Positions 54,363 to 64,000 of a stretch of 64,000 nucleotides of DNA are shown here, piece after piece; within the stretch, counting starts at the first letter, position 1, and each line of letters starts with the position of its first letter. Source of the DNA: Sphingomonas panacisoli (GTDB lineage: Bacteria; Pseudomonadota; Alphaproteobacteria; Sphingomonadales; Sphingomonadaceae); the NCBI RefSeq assembly GCF_007859635.1, contig NZ_CP042306.1, forward strand, positions 1,116,001 to 1,180,000. Reading direction: 5' to 3'. The translations under genes were made by a program, and so were the position numbers. The notes under the pieces are model-generated. The model saw nothing but the letters and a program-made list of their open reading frames with translations, was not told where the DNA came from and ran no database searches.

Positions 54363-56453
54363 TTAGCGCAGCTTGGCTACTGCACGGAAACGGTGGAGCA
54401 GGGGTTCGGTATAGCCGTTGGGCTGTGTCGTCCCCTCGAACACCAAGGCGCGAGCGGCGCGATAGGCCGGGCCGGTCGGATCATCGACCAGCGAGCGATA
54501 GAACGGATCGCCCGCGTTCTGCGCATCCACCTTCGCCGCCATCCGCTCGAACGCTGCTTCGACTTCCTCGGGCGTACAAACGCCGTGGAGCAGCCAGTTG
54601 GCGAGCGCCTGGCTGGAGATGCGTAGCGTCGCGCGATCCTCCATCAGGCCGATATCGTGAATGTCGGGGACTTTCGAGCAGCCGACGCCCTGGTCGATCC
54701 AGCGTACGACATACCCCAGGATGCCCTGTGCGTTGTTGTCGAGTTCGGCGCGGACCTCCGCCGGCGTCCAGTTTCGACCGAGCGCTAGCGGGACCGTCAG
54801 CAGCGTATCGAGCGGCGCGATGGGCTCAGCGGCGCGCTCCTTCTGCCGCGCGAACACGTCGACCTGGTGATAGTGCGTCGCGTGGAGCGTGGCCGCGGTC
54901 GGCGACGGTACCCAGGCCGTGTTCGCGCCGGTCTTCGGATGGCCGATCTTCTGGTCGAGCATGTCGGCCATCCGGTCGGGTGCCGCCCACATGCCCTTGC
55001 CGATCTGCGCCTTTCCCGACAGGCCGCACGCTAGCCCGATCTGAACGTTGCGGTTCTCGTACGCGGCGATCCATTCGGACGACTTGATCTCACCTTTCGG
55101 CAACATCGGCCCGGCCTGCATCGACGTGTGGATCTCGTCGCCGGTGCGGTCGAGGAAACCGGTGTTGATGAACGCGATACGTCCGCTGACCGCCTTGATA
55201 CACGCCGCGAGGTTGGCCGAGGTGCGGCGCTCCTCGTCCATCACGCCCACCTTGATCGTGTGGCGCGTGAGGCCAAGCAAGTCCTCGACCGCGTCGAACA
55301 AGGCGTTGGTCAGCGCGGCCTCGTCGGGACCGTGCATCTTGGGTTTGACGATGTAGATCGACCCGGCGCGGCTGTTGCGTCGCGCGCCGTTGATGTCGTG
55401 CAGCGCGATCAGGCTGGTGACGATCGCGTCGAGGATGCCCTCGGGCGCTTCGCCGCCATCGGGCAAGCGAACCGCGGGCGTCGTCATCAGATGGCCGACG
55501 TTGCGGATGAACAGCAGCGCGCGGCCGGGCAGGGTGAATTCGGTGCCGTCGGGAGCGGTGTAGCAGCGGTCTGGGTTGAGTTCGCGCGTCAGGCTGTTGC
55601 CGCCCTTGTCGAACGTCTCGGCTAGGTCGCCCCGCATCAAACCGAGCCAGTTGGCGTAGGCCGCCACCTTGTCCTCGGCATCGACGGCCGCGATCGAATC
55701 CTCGAGATCGACGATCGTGGTGATCGCGCTTTCGAGCACGACGTCGGCGATCCCGGCGGGATCGGTGCGGCCGATCGGATGCTCGCGATCGATCACCACT
55801 TCGATGTGCAAGCCGTTATGCTTGAACAGGAGATTGTCGCCCGCGCGGCCGACGAATTGAGCGGGGTTGGCGGGATTGGGCTCACTCGACAGATCGCTCC
55901 ACGAGCCGCTTGTCAGCGGCACCGCGTGGTCGAGAAACGCCTTCGCCCAGGCGATCACCTGGCTTCCGCGCGCCGGATCGTAACCGCCGGGCTTGGCCGT
56001 GCCGGGCAACGCATCGGTGCCGTACAGCGCGTCGTAGAGGCTCCCCCAGCGTGCGTTCGCCGCGTTGAGCACGAAGCGCGCATTGAGGACCGGCACGACG
56101 AGTTGCGGTCCAGCGGTGGCCGCGATTTCCGGATCGACATTCACTGTCGTGACCTGGAACGGCGCGGGTTCGTCGACCAGATAACCGATCGATCGGAGGA
56201 AGGCCTGATATTCGACTTGATCGATCGGCGACCCGGCGCGTTGCGCGTGCCAGCCGTCGAGTTCGGCCTGGATCAGGTCGCGCTTTTCCAGCAGTTTGGC
56301 GTTCTGCGGCGCGAATGCTGCGAAGATATCCGCCGCGCCTGCCCAGAACGCGTCCGCCGCAATCCCGGTGCCGGGCAACGCGCGCATCTCGATGAACGCC
56401 GCGAGCTCGCTCGCGACCTGCAACCCGTGAAGATCGGTGAAACCTCCGGACAC
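54363..56453 (-). CDS. glcB: Malate synthase G
   Basis: The 696-residue enzyme condenses glyoxylate with acetyl-CoA to malate, the last step of the glyoxylate shunt. It has the family start [13 protein letters not shown]...[14 protein letters not shown], the catalytic-domain segments [23 protein letters not shown] and [16 protein letters not shown]. The start is chosen as GTG 56453 because GGAG lies six bases upstream; an ATG at 56465 has no ribosome binding site. Isocitrate lyase is not in the window. Confidence 0.95.
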   Translation of the reverse strand: MSGGFTDLHGLQVASELAAFIEMRALPGTGIAADAFWAGAADIFAAFAPQNAKLLEKRDLIQAELDGWHAQRAGSPIDQVEYQAFLRSIGYLVDEPAPFQVTTVNVDPEIAATAGPQLVVPVLNARFVLNAANARWGSLYDALYGTDALPGTAKPGGYDPARGSQVIAWAKAFLDHAVPLTSGSWSDLSSEPNPANPAQFVGRAGDNLLFKHNGLHIEVVIDREHPIGRTDPAGIADVVLESAITTIVDLEDSIAAVDAEDKVAAYANWLGLMRGDLAETFDKGGNSLTRELNPDRCYTAPDGTEFTLPGRALLFIRNVGHLMTTPAVRLPDGGEAPEGILDAIVTSLIALHDINGARRNSRAGSIYIVKPKMHGPDEAALTNALFDAVEDLLGLTRHTIKVGVMDEERRTSANLAACIKAVSGRIAFINTGFLDRTGDEIHTSMQAGPMLPKGEIKSSEWIAAYENRNVQIGLACGLSGKAQIGKGMWAAPDRMADMLDQKIGHPKTGANTAWVPSPTAATLHATHYHQVDVFARQKERAAEPIAPLDTLLTVPLALGRNWTPAEVRAELDNNAQGILGYVVRWIDQGVGCSKVPDIHDIGLMEDRATLRISSQALANWLLHGVCTPEEVEAAFERMAAKVDAQNAGDPFYRSLVDDPTGPAYRAARALVFEGTTQPNGYTEPLLHRFRAVAKLR

Positions 56454-56583
56454 GCACAACTCCATTCAGCATGAGTGGGGAGGAGCCGTGCCAATACACC
56501 GACGAGCCATACCGTCCACACGAAAATGCGCTTGCCGCTCGCGTCGACCGGTGGCTATCTGAAACCCAATCGAGGAGAGGCAG

Positions 56584-57759
<1,176 letters not shown>

Positions 57760-57772
57760 GGGGAGAGACGAG

Positions 57773-58555
57773 ATGAAACTCGACAATTCGGTATCCGCGG
57801 TCGTCACCGGCGGCGCGTCCGGCCTCGGTGCGGCGACGGCGCGCGCACTGGCGGCGAAGGGCGTCAAGGTCGCGATCTTCGACATGCAGGCGGAGAAGGG
57901 CGAGGCGGTCGCCGCCGAAATCGGCGGTGTCTTCTGCGAGGTCAACGTGACCAGCGATGAGAGCGTCGATGCGGGCTTCGCCAAGGCGCGCGCGGCGCAT
58001 GGGCAGGAGCGTGTGCTGGTCTGTTGCGCGGGCACCGGCAATGCGGTGAAGACCGCCAGCCGGTCGAAGGAAGACGGCTCGATCAAGCACTTCCCGCTCG
58101 AAGCGTTCAACTGGCTCATCCAGATCAACCTTATCGGCACGTTCCGCTGCATCGCGAAATCGGCGGCGGGGATGCTTAGCCTTGACCCGCTCGACGATGG
58201 CGAGCGCGGCGCAATGGTGATGACCGCCTCGGTCGCCGCCGAGGACGGTCAGATCGGCCAGGCCGCTTATTCGGCGTCGAAGGGCGGGGTCGTCGGCATG
58301 ACGCTCCCCATCGCGCGCGACCTGATGGGCGAGGGCATCCGGATCAACACGATCCTGCCGGGCATCTTCGAAACCCCGCTGATGCAGGGCGCGCCGCAGC
58401 AGGTGAAGGACAATCTCGCCGCGTCGGTGCCGTTCCCCAAGCGGCTCGGCAACCCGCCCGAATACGCCGCGCTCGCGCTGACGATGATCGAGAACGGCTA
58501 TTTCAATGGCGAGGACGTCCGTCTCGACGGCGCGATCCGGATGGCGCCGCGCTGA
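57773..58555 (+). CDS. Short-chain dehydrogenase, 3-hydroxyacyl-CoA dehydrogenase type
   Basis: The 260-residue SDR has the NAD-binding TGGASGLG, the catalytic S153 (TASVAAEDGQIGQ), Y166 and K170 (YSASK), and PGIFETPLM. The pattern is close to HSD10-type (3-hydroxyacyl-CoA dehydrogenase type 2) enzymes, which would fit between the thiolase and the racemase. GGGGAGAG lies before the ATG, 13 bases after the thiolase stop. Confidence 0.9.
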   Translation: MKLDNSVSAVVTGGASGLGAATARALAAKGVKVAIFDMQAEKGEAVAAEIGGVFCEVNVTSDESVDAGFAKARAAHGQERVLVCCAGTGNAVKTASRSKEDGSIKHFPLEAFNWLIQINLIGTFRCIAKSAAGMLSLDPLDDGERGAMVMTASVAAEDGQIGQAAYSASKGGVVGMTLPIARDLMGEGIRINTILPGIFETPLMQGAPQQVKDNLAASVPFPKRLGNPPEYAALALTMIENGYFNGEDVRLDGAIRMAPR

Positions 58556-58556
58556 C

Positions 58557-59594
58557 ATGCCCGGCCCGCTGACCGGCATTCGCATCGTCGAACTGGCCGG
58601 CATCGGGCCGGGGCCGTTCTGCGGGATGATGCTGGCCGATCACGGTGCGGAGGTGATCCGCGTCGAGCGGCCGGGTGCCGCCGGCGATCCGCGCAGCCCG
58701 ACCACGCGCAACGCGCGCGATCCGTTGTTGCGGGGGCGCGACTATGTCGAACTCGACCTCAAGTCGTCTGACGACATCGTCAAACTCCGCGAGTTGGCGA
58801 AGACCGCAGACGGGCTGATCGAGGGGTTCCGGCCGGGCGTGCTGGAACGGCTCGGGATCGGTCCCGATGTGTTGCTTGGCGACAACCCCAAGCTGGTGAT
58901 CGGCCGCATGACCGGCTGGGGTCAGGACGGGCCGTACGCGCCAGCCGCCGGGCACGACATCAACTATATCGCGCTGTCCGGCGTGCTCGGCGCGATCGGA
59001 CGCGCGGGCGAGAAACCGGTGCCGCCGATCAATCTGGTCGGCGATTTCGGCGGCGGTGCGATGATGCTCGCGTTCGGCATGGTCAGCGGATTGCTGGCGG
59101 TGAAGAACGGTGCGCCAGGTCAGGTGATCGACTGCGCGATGACGGACGGGTCGGCGTTGCTGATGGCGATGATGTGGGGCTTTCGCGCAACTGGCATGTG
59201 GAGCGATCAGCGAGGCGCCAACCTGCTCGATACCGGGGCGCCGTTCTACGATACGTACGAGACGGCGGATGGCGGCTATGTCGCGATCGGATCGATCGAG
59301 CCGCAATTCTATGCCCTGCTCCGCGAGAAACTGAGCCTGACCGACGAACCGCTGTTCGACGGCCAGTTCGACCGCGCGCAATGGCCGGCCCAACGCGAGC
59401 GGCTGACCGCGATCTTCAGGTCGAAGACGCGCGACGAATGGTGCGCGCTGATGGAAGGCTCCGACGTCTGCTTCGCGCCGGTCCTGTCGATGGCCGAAGC
59501 CGCCGCGCACCCGCACAACGCTGCGCGCGGCACGTTCGTCGAGATCGACGGCGTGATGCAACCCGCGCCCGCACCGCGATTCTCGACACTGTAA
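58557..59594 (+). CDS. CoA-transferase family III protein, alpha-methylacyl-CoA racemase type
   Basis: The 345-residue protein starts MPGPLTGIRIVELAGIGPGP and carries the racemase-type residues: His in AAGHDINYIALSGVLG, Asp in NLVGDFGGGAMML, and Glu in DTYETADGGYVAIGSIEPQ. It would convert (2R)- to (2S)-methylacyl-CoA before beta-oxidation of branched chains. It starts one base after the dehydrogenase stop and ends one base before the tRNA on the other strand. Confidence 0.88.
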   Translation: MPGPLTGIRIVELAGIGPGPFCGMMLADHGAEVIRVERPGAAGDPRSPTTRNARDPLLRGRDYVELDLKSSDDIVKLRELAKTADGLIEGFRPGVLERLGIGPDVLLGDNPKLVIGRMTGWGQDGPYAPAAGHDINYIALSGVLGAIGRAGEKPVPPINLVGDFGGGAMMLAFGMVSGLLAVKNGAPGQVIDCAMTDGSALLMAMMWGFRATGMWSDQRGANLLDTGAPFYDTYETADGGYVAIGSIEPQFYALLREKLSLTDEPLFDGQFDRAQWPAQRERLTAIFRSKTRDEWCALMEGSDVCFAPVLSMAEAAAHPHNAARGTFVEIDGVMQPAPAPRFSTL

Positions 59595-59595
59595 G

Positions 59596-59672
59596 TGGCG
59601 CGCCCGGCAGGACTCGAACCTGCAACTCCAAGCTTAGAAGGCTCGTGCTCTATCCAGTTGAACTACGGGCGC
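59596..59672 (-). tRNA. tRNA-Arg (anticodon TCT)
   Basis: On the minus strand, a 77-base cloverleaf runs from GCGCCCG (acceptor) through GTTC...GAGC (D arm), CGAGC-CTTCTAA-GCTTG (anticodon arm, TCT at plus positions 636-638), and GCAGG-TTCGAGT-CCTGC (T arm) to CGGGCGC, discriminator G and encoded CCA. It reads AGA codons. No integrase or repeated 3' end was seen next to it. Confidence 0.97.
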
Positions 59673-59748
59673 CCGAGGTTCGCCTAGCGCGGATTGCGCG
59701 GGGAAGGAACGCCGATCATAAGCCCGGTTGCAACGATCGGGGGCAGGC

Positions 59749-60480
59749 ATGGCATTGACGCGGGTGACGGCGAGGGAATCCGCCGGCAAGCAATTCCGCT
59801 ACTACGATGTGGTGATGACGGCGTTCGTCGTCATCCTGTTGCTGTCGAACGTGATCGGCGCGTCGAAGCGCGCGGTGATCGACCTGCCGCTCGTCGGGTT
59901 GTGGCCGTTCGGCGCGGGGATCCTATTCTTTCCCTTGTCCTACGTCCTCGATGACGTGCTGACCGAGGTGTACGGCTATGCCCGCGCGCGGCGCGTGGTG
60001 TGGGTCGGGTTCTTCGCGCTGATCTTCCTCGCCGGAATGGAATGGGTGGCGGTGCATTTGCCGCCCGATGCCGGATGGACCGGTCAGCCGGCGTACGAGT
60101 ACGTGTTCGGCGCGGGCTGGCGGATCATCCTCGCCTCGATCGTCGCCTTCTGGGTCGGCGACCTGCTCAATTCATTCGTGCTGGCGAAGATGAAGATCTG
60201 GACGAGCGGCAGGTATCTGTGGACGCGTACGATCGGCTCGACGATCGTGGGGGAGGGCGCGGACAGCCTGATCTTCTACCCGCTCGCGTTCTACGGCGCG
60301 CCCGATTGGCCGGTGCAGTCGATGCTGATGGTGATGCTCAGCCAGTTCGTCCTGAAGGTGAGTTGGGAAGTCATCCTGACCCCCGCGACCTACGCGATCG
60401 TCGGTTGGCTCAAGCGCCGCGAGGGCGTCGACGTCTATGACGAGGGCACCGATTTCAACCCGTTCCACGCCAAGGTCTGA
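59749..60480 (+). CDS. Queuosine precursor transporter (YhhQ/VUT family)
   Basis: The 243-residue membrane protein has the family pattern: DVVMTAFVVILLLSNVIGASK, FPLSYVLDDVLTEVYGY, GRYLWTRTIGSTIVGEGADS and the last helices. Such proteins import queuosine bases in E. coli. A GGGGGCAGGC precedes the ATG at 59749. Five to six membrane segments are seen. Confidence 0.9.
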   Translation: MALTRVTARESAGKQFRYYDVVMTAFVVILLLSNVIGASKRAVIDLPLVGLWPFGAGILFFPLSYVLDDVLTEVYGYARARRVVWVGFFALIFLAGMEWVAVHLPPDAGWTGQPAYEYVFGAGWRIILASIVAFWVGDLLNSFVLAKMKIWTSGRYLWTRTIGSTIVGEGADSLIFYPLAFYGAPDWPVQSMLMVMLSQFVLKVSWEVILTPATYAIVGWLKRREGVDVYDEGTDFNPFHAKV

Positions 60481-60515
60481 CCGCCTAAGTTGACACTAGG
60501 TTGACACTAACGCGG
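60481..60515. repeat. Tandem TGTCAAC element, copy 2 (inverted orientation)
   Basis: GTTGACA at 60489-60495 and 60500-60506, 11 bases apart, are the reverse complement of the pair at 41740-41757. The surrounding 35 bases match in 30 positions. It lies right after the transporter stop, between convergent genes. Confidence 0.6.
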
Positions 60516-60612
60516 TGCTTCCGCCGGCTTCCGCGGCTGGGCAAAAAAACCGGCGATGTCAAAGAGCTGCATCGACCGTGGCGTGCGAAATCCAACATTG
60601 CAAGCGCGCTGA

Positions 60613-61281
60613 TCAGGCGCCGACCAACTCCAGCAGCCCCTCGAACAGACGCCGGCCGTCGTCGCCGCCATGCGCGGCTTCAATCTTGCGTTCGGGGTGC
60701 GGCATCATGCCGAGCACGTTGCCCGCGGCGTTCAGCACGCCCGCGATCTGCCGCGCCGATCCGTTGACGTTCCCGGTGTAGCGGAACGCGACGCGGCCAT
60801 CGCCTTCGATCCGGTCGAGCGTGTCGGGATCGGCGGTGTAGTTGCCGTCGTGATGCGCGACCGGGATGTGGATCTTCTCACCCTGCGCATAGCGGCTGGT
60901 GAACGCCGACTGCGCGTTTTCCACCGAAAGCTCGACGTCGCGGCAAACGAAGTTGAGCCCCGCATTGCGCATCAGCGCGCCGGGCAGCAGCCCCGTCTCG
61001 GTCAGTACCTGGAACCCGTTGCACACGCCGAGCACCGGCACGCCGTGATCCGCCGCCTCCATCACCGCGCGCATGACATGCGACCGCGCCGCCATCGCGC
61101 CAGAGCGCAGATAGTCGCCATAAGAAAAACCGCCCGGCAGCGCGATCAGGTCGCATCCCGCCGGCAGTTCCGTCTCTGCATGCCAAACCATGATGGGCTT
61201 GCGACCCGTCACCGCCTCGATCGCGACTGCGAGGTCGCGGTCGCAGTTGGAGCCGGGAAATACGATTACGGCAGCGGTCAT
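60613..61281 (-). CDS. purQ: Phosphoribosylformylglycinamidine synthase subunit PurQ
   Basis: The 222-residue glutaminase subunit supplies ammonia to PurL in purine synthesis. It has the nucleophile Cys in [23 protein letters not shown], and the His-Glu motif MPHPER near the C-terminus. purS lies upstream on the same strand with a repeat pair between them. Confidence 0.96.
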   Translation of the reverse strand: MTAAVIVFPGSNCDRDLAVAIEAVTGRKPIMVWHAETELPAGCDLIALPGGFSYGDYLRSGAMAARSHVMRAVMEAADHGVPVLGVCNGFQVLTETGLLPGALMRNAGLNFVCRDVELSVENAQSAFTSRYAQGEKIHIPVAHHDGNYTADPDTLDRIEGDGRVAFRYTGNVNGSARQIAGVLNAAGNVLGMMPHPERKIEAAHGGDDGRRLFEGLLELVGA

Positions 61282-61305
61282 CGGCGGTGCTCCCCAATAT
61301 CAACG

Positions 61306-61377
61306 GTGCTCCGGCGAAGGCCGGAGCGTTGGCGACCCGGTCTTACCTCTCCAACGCTCCGGCCTTCGCCGGAGCAC
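61306..61377. repeat. Perfect 27-base inverted repeat between purS and purQ
   Basis: Positions 61306-61332 and 61351-61377 are exact reverse complements, with an 18-base spacer as in the larger element at 41614. Each arm contains CTCCGGC-GAAG-GCCGGAG-type hairpins. It lies between two co-directional genes and so is transcribed into the operon RNA. Confidence 0.9.
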
Positions 61378-61407
61378 GGCAAATAGAGAAAAATGTCGGT
61401 CACGCTT

Positions 61408-61635
61408 CTATCGTTCGATCCGGTAGTTCTCGATCACCGTGTTGGCGATCAGTTTGCGGCACATGCCGTCGAGATCGTCGTCGCTGGTGCCGTCCGCGAC
61501 GTCGAGTTCGATCACCTTGCCGGCCCGGACGTCGTTGATGCCGCCGAACCCCAGGCCTTCGAGCGACTTGTGGATCGCCTTGCCCTGCGGGTCGAGCACG
61601 CCGGGCTTGAGGGTGACGACGATGCGGACCTTCAT
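61408..61635 (-). CDS. purS: Phosphoribosylformylglycinamidine synthase subunit PurS
   Basis: The 75-residue protein (MKVRIVVTLKPGVLDPQGKA...) is the small structural subunit of the three-part PurSQL synthase. The central SLEGLGFGGINDVRAGKVIEL is characteristic. It is upstream of purQ in the same direction. Confidence 0.95.
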   Translation of the reverse strand: MKVRIVVTLKPGVLDPQGKAIHKSLEGLGFGGINDVRAGKVIELDVADGTSDDDLDGMCRKLIANTVIENYRIER

Positions 61636-61758
61636 GGGGGCGTATCCTGATCTGTGGGAGTGAACTCGGCGTCCCTATGGCGATACCAACGATTCGCCGC
61701 AAGCGTGGCGGCTGATCGGCATCATTGTCGGCAGCCGGGGTGAGGAGTAGTGTATCCC

Positions 61759-62433
61759 ATGTTTGCCGCTTTCCGCCGCCGCTATCTCGATGTCCTGGCG
61801 TCGATTTACCTCTACAACGAGCATCGCGGCTACACGTCGATCGACCGCGTGCTGGAGGCGGTGAGGGTACGCGCGCCAGACGACGCCGTCTTCATCGCCG
61901 CTATCGAGAAGCATCGCGCCGACGAGCGAAAGCATTACACGATGTTCCGCCGCTGGTTCGAACTGCAGGGCAAGATGCCGTTGAAGGTCGATCGCGCGCT
62001 CGGCCATATCGATCGCTTCGTCGAGATCATCTTCGGCGTCACGATCGACGATCTCGACACGCAGAAGGTGATTGATGAGCCCGAGATGTTCGAGCGCTTG
62101 TGCCGCGTGATCATGCTGACCGAGATGCGGGGGATGTGGCAGGTCGAGAAACTGCTCAAGTCGCCGCTGATCAAGCACGATCCGGTGATGATGAAGATTT
62201 TCCGGATCGTCGAGAAGGACGAGCCGAGCCACTGGATGCCGTATCGCGATTGGCTGGCGCGGACCGGGCGGCGGCAAGCGAAATGGACCGAGCGGCTGAC
62301 GGATTTCTGGATCCACCGCGAATTGCTGTTCCTCAAGATCCCGTTCCTGTTCCTCAATCCGTGGCTGCCGCGGCGGACCGATTGGGCGGATGCGCTCGAG
62401 CACGAACCGGCGCCGCGACCGCTGACCGCTTGA
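61759..62433 (+). CDS. Ferritin-like domain protein with two ExxH motifs
   Basis: The 224-residue helical protein contains two ExxH motifs typical of di-iron ferritin-like domains: E56-RK-H59 (DERKHYTMF) and E155-PS-H158 (DEPSHWMPY). Helices and Arg/Lys-rich tail follow. The ATG at 61759 is chosen; a GTG at 61750 is also in frame. Its reaction is unknown; it is divergent from purS. Confidence 0.75.
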   Translation: MFAAFRRRYLDVLASIYLYNEHRGYTSIDRVLEAVRVRAPDDAVFIAAIEKHRADERKHYTMFRRWFELQGKMPLKVDRALGHIDRFVEIIFGVTIDDLDTQKVIDEPEMFERLCRVIMLTEMRGMWQVEKLLKSPLIKHDPVMMKIFRIVEKDEPSHWMPYRDWLARTGRRQAKWTERLTDFWIHRELLFLKIPFLFLNPWLPRRTDWADALEHEPAPRPLTA

Positions 62434-62441
62434 AAGAAGCC

Positions 62442-62510
62442 GTCGTCCCGGCGAAGGCCGGGACCGCTGTGCGATATTGCTAGCGGCCCCGGCCTCCGCC
62501 GGGGCGACGG
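62442..62510. repeat. Intergenic inverted-repeat pair before the epimerase gene
   Basis: CCCGGCGAAGGCCGGG and CCCCGGCCTCCGCCGGGG hairpins with GTC/GAC outer ends, the same pair type as between rpsL and rpsG. It lies in the gap between the ferritin-like gene and the epimerase gene. Confidence 0.8.
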
Positions 62511-62518
62511 AGGATGAC

Positions 62519-63490
62519 ATGCGCGTTTTGCTGACCGGATCGACGGGCTGGCTCGGTCGCTATCTCGCGCCGATGCTGAGGGCAGCGGGGCATGAGGTCA
62601 CGGGGCTGGACGTGGCGCCGGGGCCGGATACGCAGGTGGTCGGGACGGTCGCCGACCGCGCGCTGGTCGAGCGGACGATGCTGAGCCACGGGATCGAGGG
62701 CGTGATCCATGCCGGTGCGCTGCACAAGCCCGACATCGTACGCTATCCGCGCCAGTCGTTCGTCGACGTCAACGTGACCGGCACGCTGAATCTGCTCGAG
62801 GAAGCAGCCGCGGCAGGCGTCGAGCGGTTCGTGTTCACCTCGACCACGTCGCTGATGATCACCCAGGCGATTCGCGACGAAACGGCGAGCGAGGCGGTAT
62901 GGCTCGACGAGACGAGCGGGCCGCTGCAGCCGCGCAACGTCTACGGTATTACCAAAAGGTCCGCGGAGGAGATGTGCCGGCTGGTCCAGAGCGAGACCGG
63001 GATGCCGGTGGTCGTATTGCGCACCGCGCGGTTCTTCCCGGAGGACGACGACACGCATCGCGCGCTATCGGGCGAGAACATGAAGGCTAACGAATTCCTC
63101 AACCGGCGCCTGACGGTCGAGGACTGCGCGGCGGCGCATGTGGCGGCGCTCGACAAGGCGCCGGCGGTCGGGTTCGGGCTGTACGTCGTCTCGGCGCCGA
63201 CGCCGTTTGCGCGGGTGGACGTGGCTCAGCTCAAGAGCGACGCGCCGGGGGTCATCGCGCGTTATTTCCCCGACGCGGCGCAGGTGTATGCCGATTGTGG
63301 CTGGCAGCTACCGAGCAGCATCGGGCGCGTGTACGACGCTTCGCTCATCGAGCGCGACCTCGGCTTTCGCTGCCGGACCGACTTCGCCACGATCCTGGCG
63401 GCGTTGCGTGACGGCAAAACACTGCCGTTCGAGCACGACCCCAATTACACCTCGCCCGCGCAACAAAATTCCTTTCTCGCTTGCGATTAA
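62519..63490 (+). CDS. NAD-dependent epimerase/dehydratase family protein
   Basis: The 323-residue extended SDR has the GxxGxxG motif LTGSTGWLGRYL, the NVTGTLNLLEEAA segment, a catalytic TSTTSLM and the YGITK (Tyr, Lys) motif. The C-terminus is adapted for nucleotide-sugar-type substrates. GGAGGA precedes the ATG. The exact substrate cannot be named. Confidence 0.87.
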   Translation: MRVLLTGSTGWLGRYLAPMLRAAGHEVTGLDVAPGPDTQVVGTVADRALVERTMLSHGIEGVIHAGALHKPDIVRYPRQSFVDVNVTGTLNLLEEAAAAGVERFVFTSTTSLMITQAIRDETASEAVWLDETSGPLQPRNVYGITKRSAEEMCRLVQSETGMPVVVLRTARFFPEDDDTHRALSGENMKANEFLNRRLTVEDCAAAHVAALDKAPAVGFGLYVVSAPTPFARVDVAQLKSDAPGVIARYFPDAAQVYADCGWQLPSSIGRVYDASLIERDLGFRCRTDFATILAALRDGKTLPFEHDPNYTSPAQQNSFLACD

Positions 63491-63515
63491 GCAATAAGCG
63501 AGTAGGGCGCTCGTC

Positions 63516-64000
63516 ATGAGCCGCCCGCAAACGCTCTACGAAAAGATCTGGGACGCGCACGTCGTAGAACGGCGCGACGACGGGACGTGCCTGATCTATA
63601 TCGACCGACATCTGGTGCACGAGGTGACCAGCCCGCAGGCGTTCGAGGGGTTGCGCGCGGGCGGGCGCAGCGTACGGCGGCCCGACCTGACGCTGGCGGT
63701 GCCCGACCATAATCTGCCGACCACCCCGCGCGTCGATGCGAGAGGCCGGCCGATCCCGATTGCCGATGCAGAAAGCGCCAATCAGCTTGACGCGTTGCGC
63801 CATAACGTCGCCGAATTCGGCGTGCCGTATATCGACGCGCTCGCGATCGAGCAGGGGATCGTCCACGTCGTCGGCCCGGAGCAGGGCTTCACCTTGCCCG
63901 GCACCACCCTGGTGTGCGGCGACAGCCATACCTCGGCGCACGGCGCGCTCGGCGCGCTGGCGTTCGGCATCGGCACGTCGGAGGTCGAGCATGTCCTCGC
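63516..64000 (+). CDS. leuC: 3-Isopropylmalate dehydratase large subunit (5' part)
   Basis: The frame is open from ATG 63516 to the window end, 161 complete codons. The N-terminus reads [20 protein letters not shown], with [28 protein letters not shown] and [12 protein letters not shown]...[13 protein letters not shown], all typical of LeuC and the iron-sulfur aconitase family; the first cluster Cys is in this last motif. It is an enzyme of leucine synthesis. Its 3' part lies outside the window. Confidence 0.95.
   Translation, partial: MSRPQTLYEKIWDAHVVERRDDGTCLIYIDRHLVHEVTSPQAFEGLRAGGRSVRRPDLTLAVPDHNLPTTPRVDARGRPIPIADAESANQLDALRHNVAEFGVPYIDALAIEQGIVHVVGPEQGFTLPGTTLVCGDSHTSAHGALGALAFGIGTSEVEHVL

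Noticed and set aside
59596..59672. tRNA-Arg as a possible integration site of a mobile element
   Set aside because: No integrase, no second copy of the tRNA 3' end and no change in gene content on either side.
60520..60577. CCGGC...GCCGG stem with AAAAAAA downstream of the transporter
   Set aside because: The A-run lies inside the possible stem, so it does not form a normal terminator on either strand.

Overview
The window is chromosomal DNA of high G+C content from an alphaproteobacterium, most probably a Sphingomonas-type member of the Sphingomonadales. Supporting signs are the order str-S10-spc-alpha without rpmJ, the short imuA-imuB-dnaE2 cassette under a GAAC-N7-GAAC LexA box (the alphaproteobacterial form), a TonB-receptor gene, bactofilin, and many short mirror-image intergenic repeats with a CCCCGGC...GCCGGGG core. 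No name was checked against a database; all product names rest on motifs read by eye.

Layout. 1-950: a possible broken small membrane gene and a universal stress protein on the minus strand. 949-4632: pyruvate dehydrogenase E2 (pdhC) and E3 (lpdA) with a small membrane protein and two tandem hotdog thioesterase-like genes between them. 4735-8962: an S41-like protease, a large membrane protein, a GFA-family zinc protein, bactofilin and another membrane protein. 9014-30064: the translation block, rpsL-rpsG-fusA-tuf, then rpsJ to rplO, secY, adk, rpsM, rpsK, rpoA, rplQ. It is interrupted twice by unrelated genes (a lipoprotein after tuf and an SRPBCC protein after adk) and carries several strong hairpins in its gaps. 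30176-36410: small secreted proteins, a prolyl oligopeptidase, a Baeyer-Villiger-type monooxygenase and a secreted hydrolase. 36564-41547: guaA, a reduced TonB-type receptor and lactate 2-monooxygenase. 41801-47837: hydrolase, glutamine-dependent NAD synthase, a PhyH dioxygenase translationally coupled to a divergent GH13 enzyme. 47854-53751: SOS mutagenesis cassette imuA-imuB-dnaE2. 54363-59594: malate synthase G, then thiolase, short-chain dehydrogenase and acyl-CoA racemase in one operon. 59596-64000: tRNA-Arg, queuosine-precursor-type transporter, purS-purQ, a ferritin-like protein, an epimerase and the start of leuC, which is cut by the window edge.

No gap between genes exceeds 300 bases; the longest are 41548-41800 (a 31-base perfect inverted repeat plus a tandem TGTCAAC element), 40137-40386 (divergent promoter region with an imperfect palindrome) and 14733-14961 (five tandem hairpins).

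Most of the window is core genome. The points most worth following are: the second thioesterase copy, which has lost the catalytic Asp at the exactly aligned position 37; an arginine at S12 position 88, a substitution known elsewhere to give streptomycin resistance; the -10 box lying inside the LexA box with an almost leaderless imuA; a base-composition mosaic and an apparent insertion in dnaE2; the hairpin array between rpsJ and rplC; and a 35-base element with paired TGTCAAC sites found twice, each time between convergent genes.
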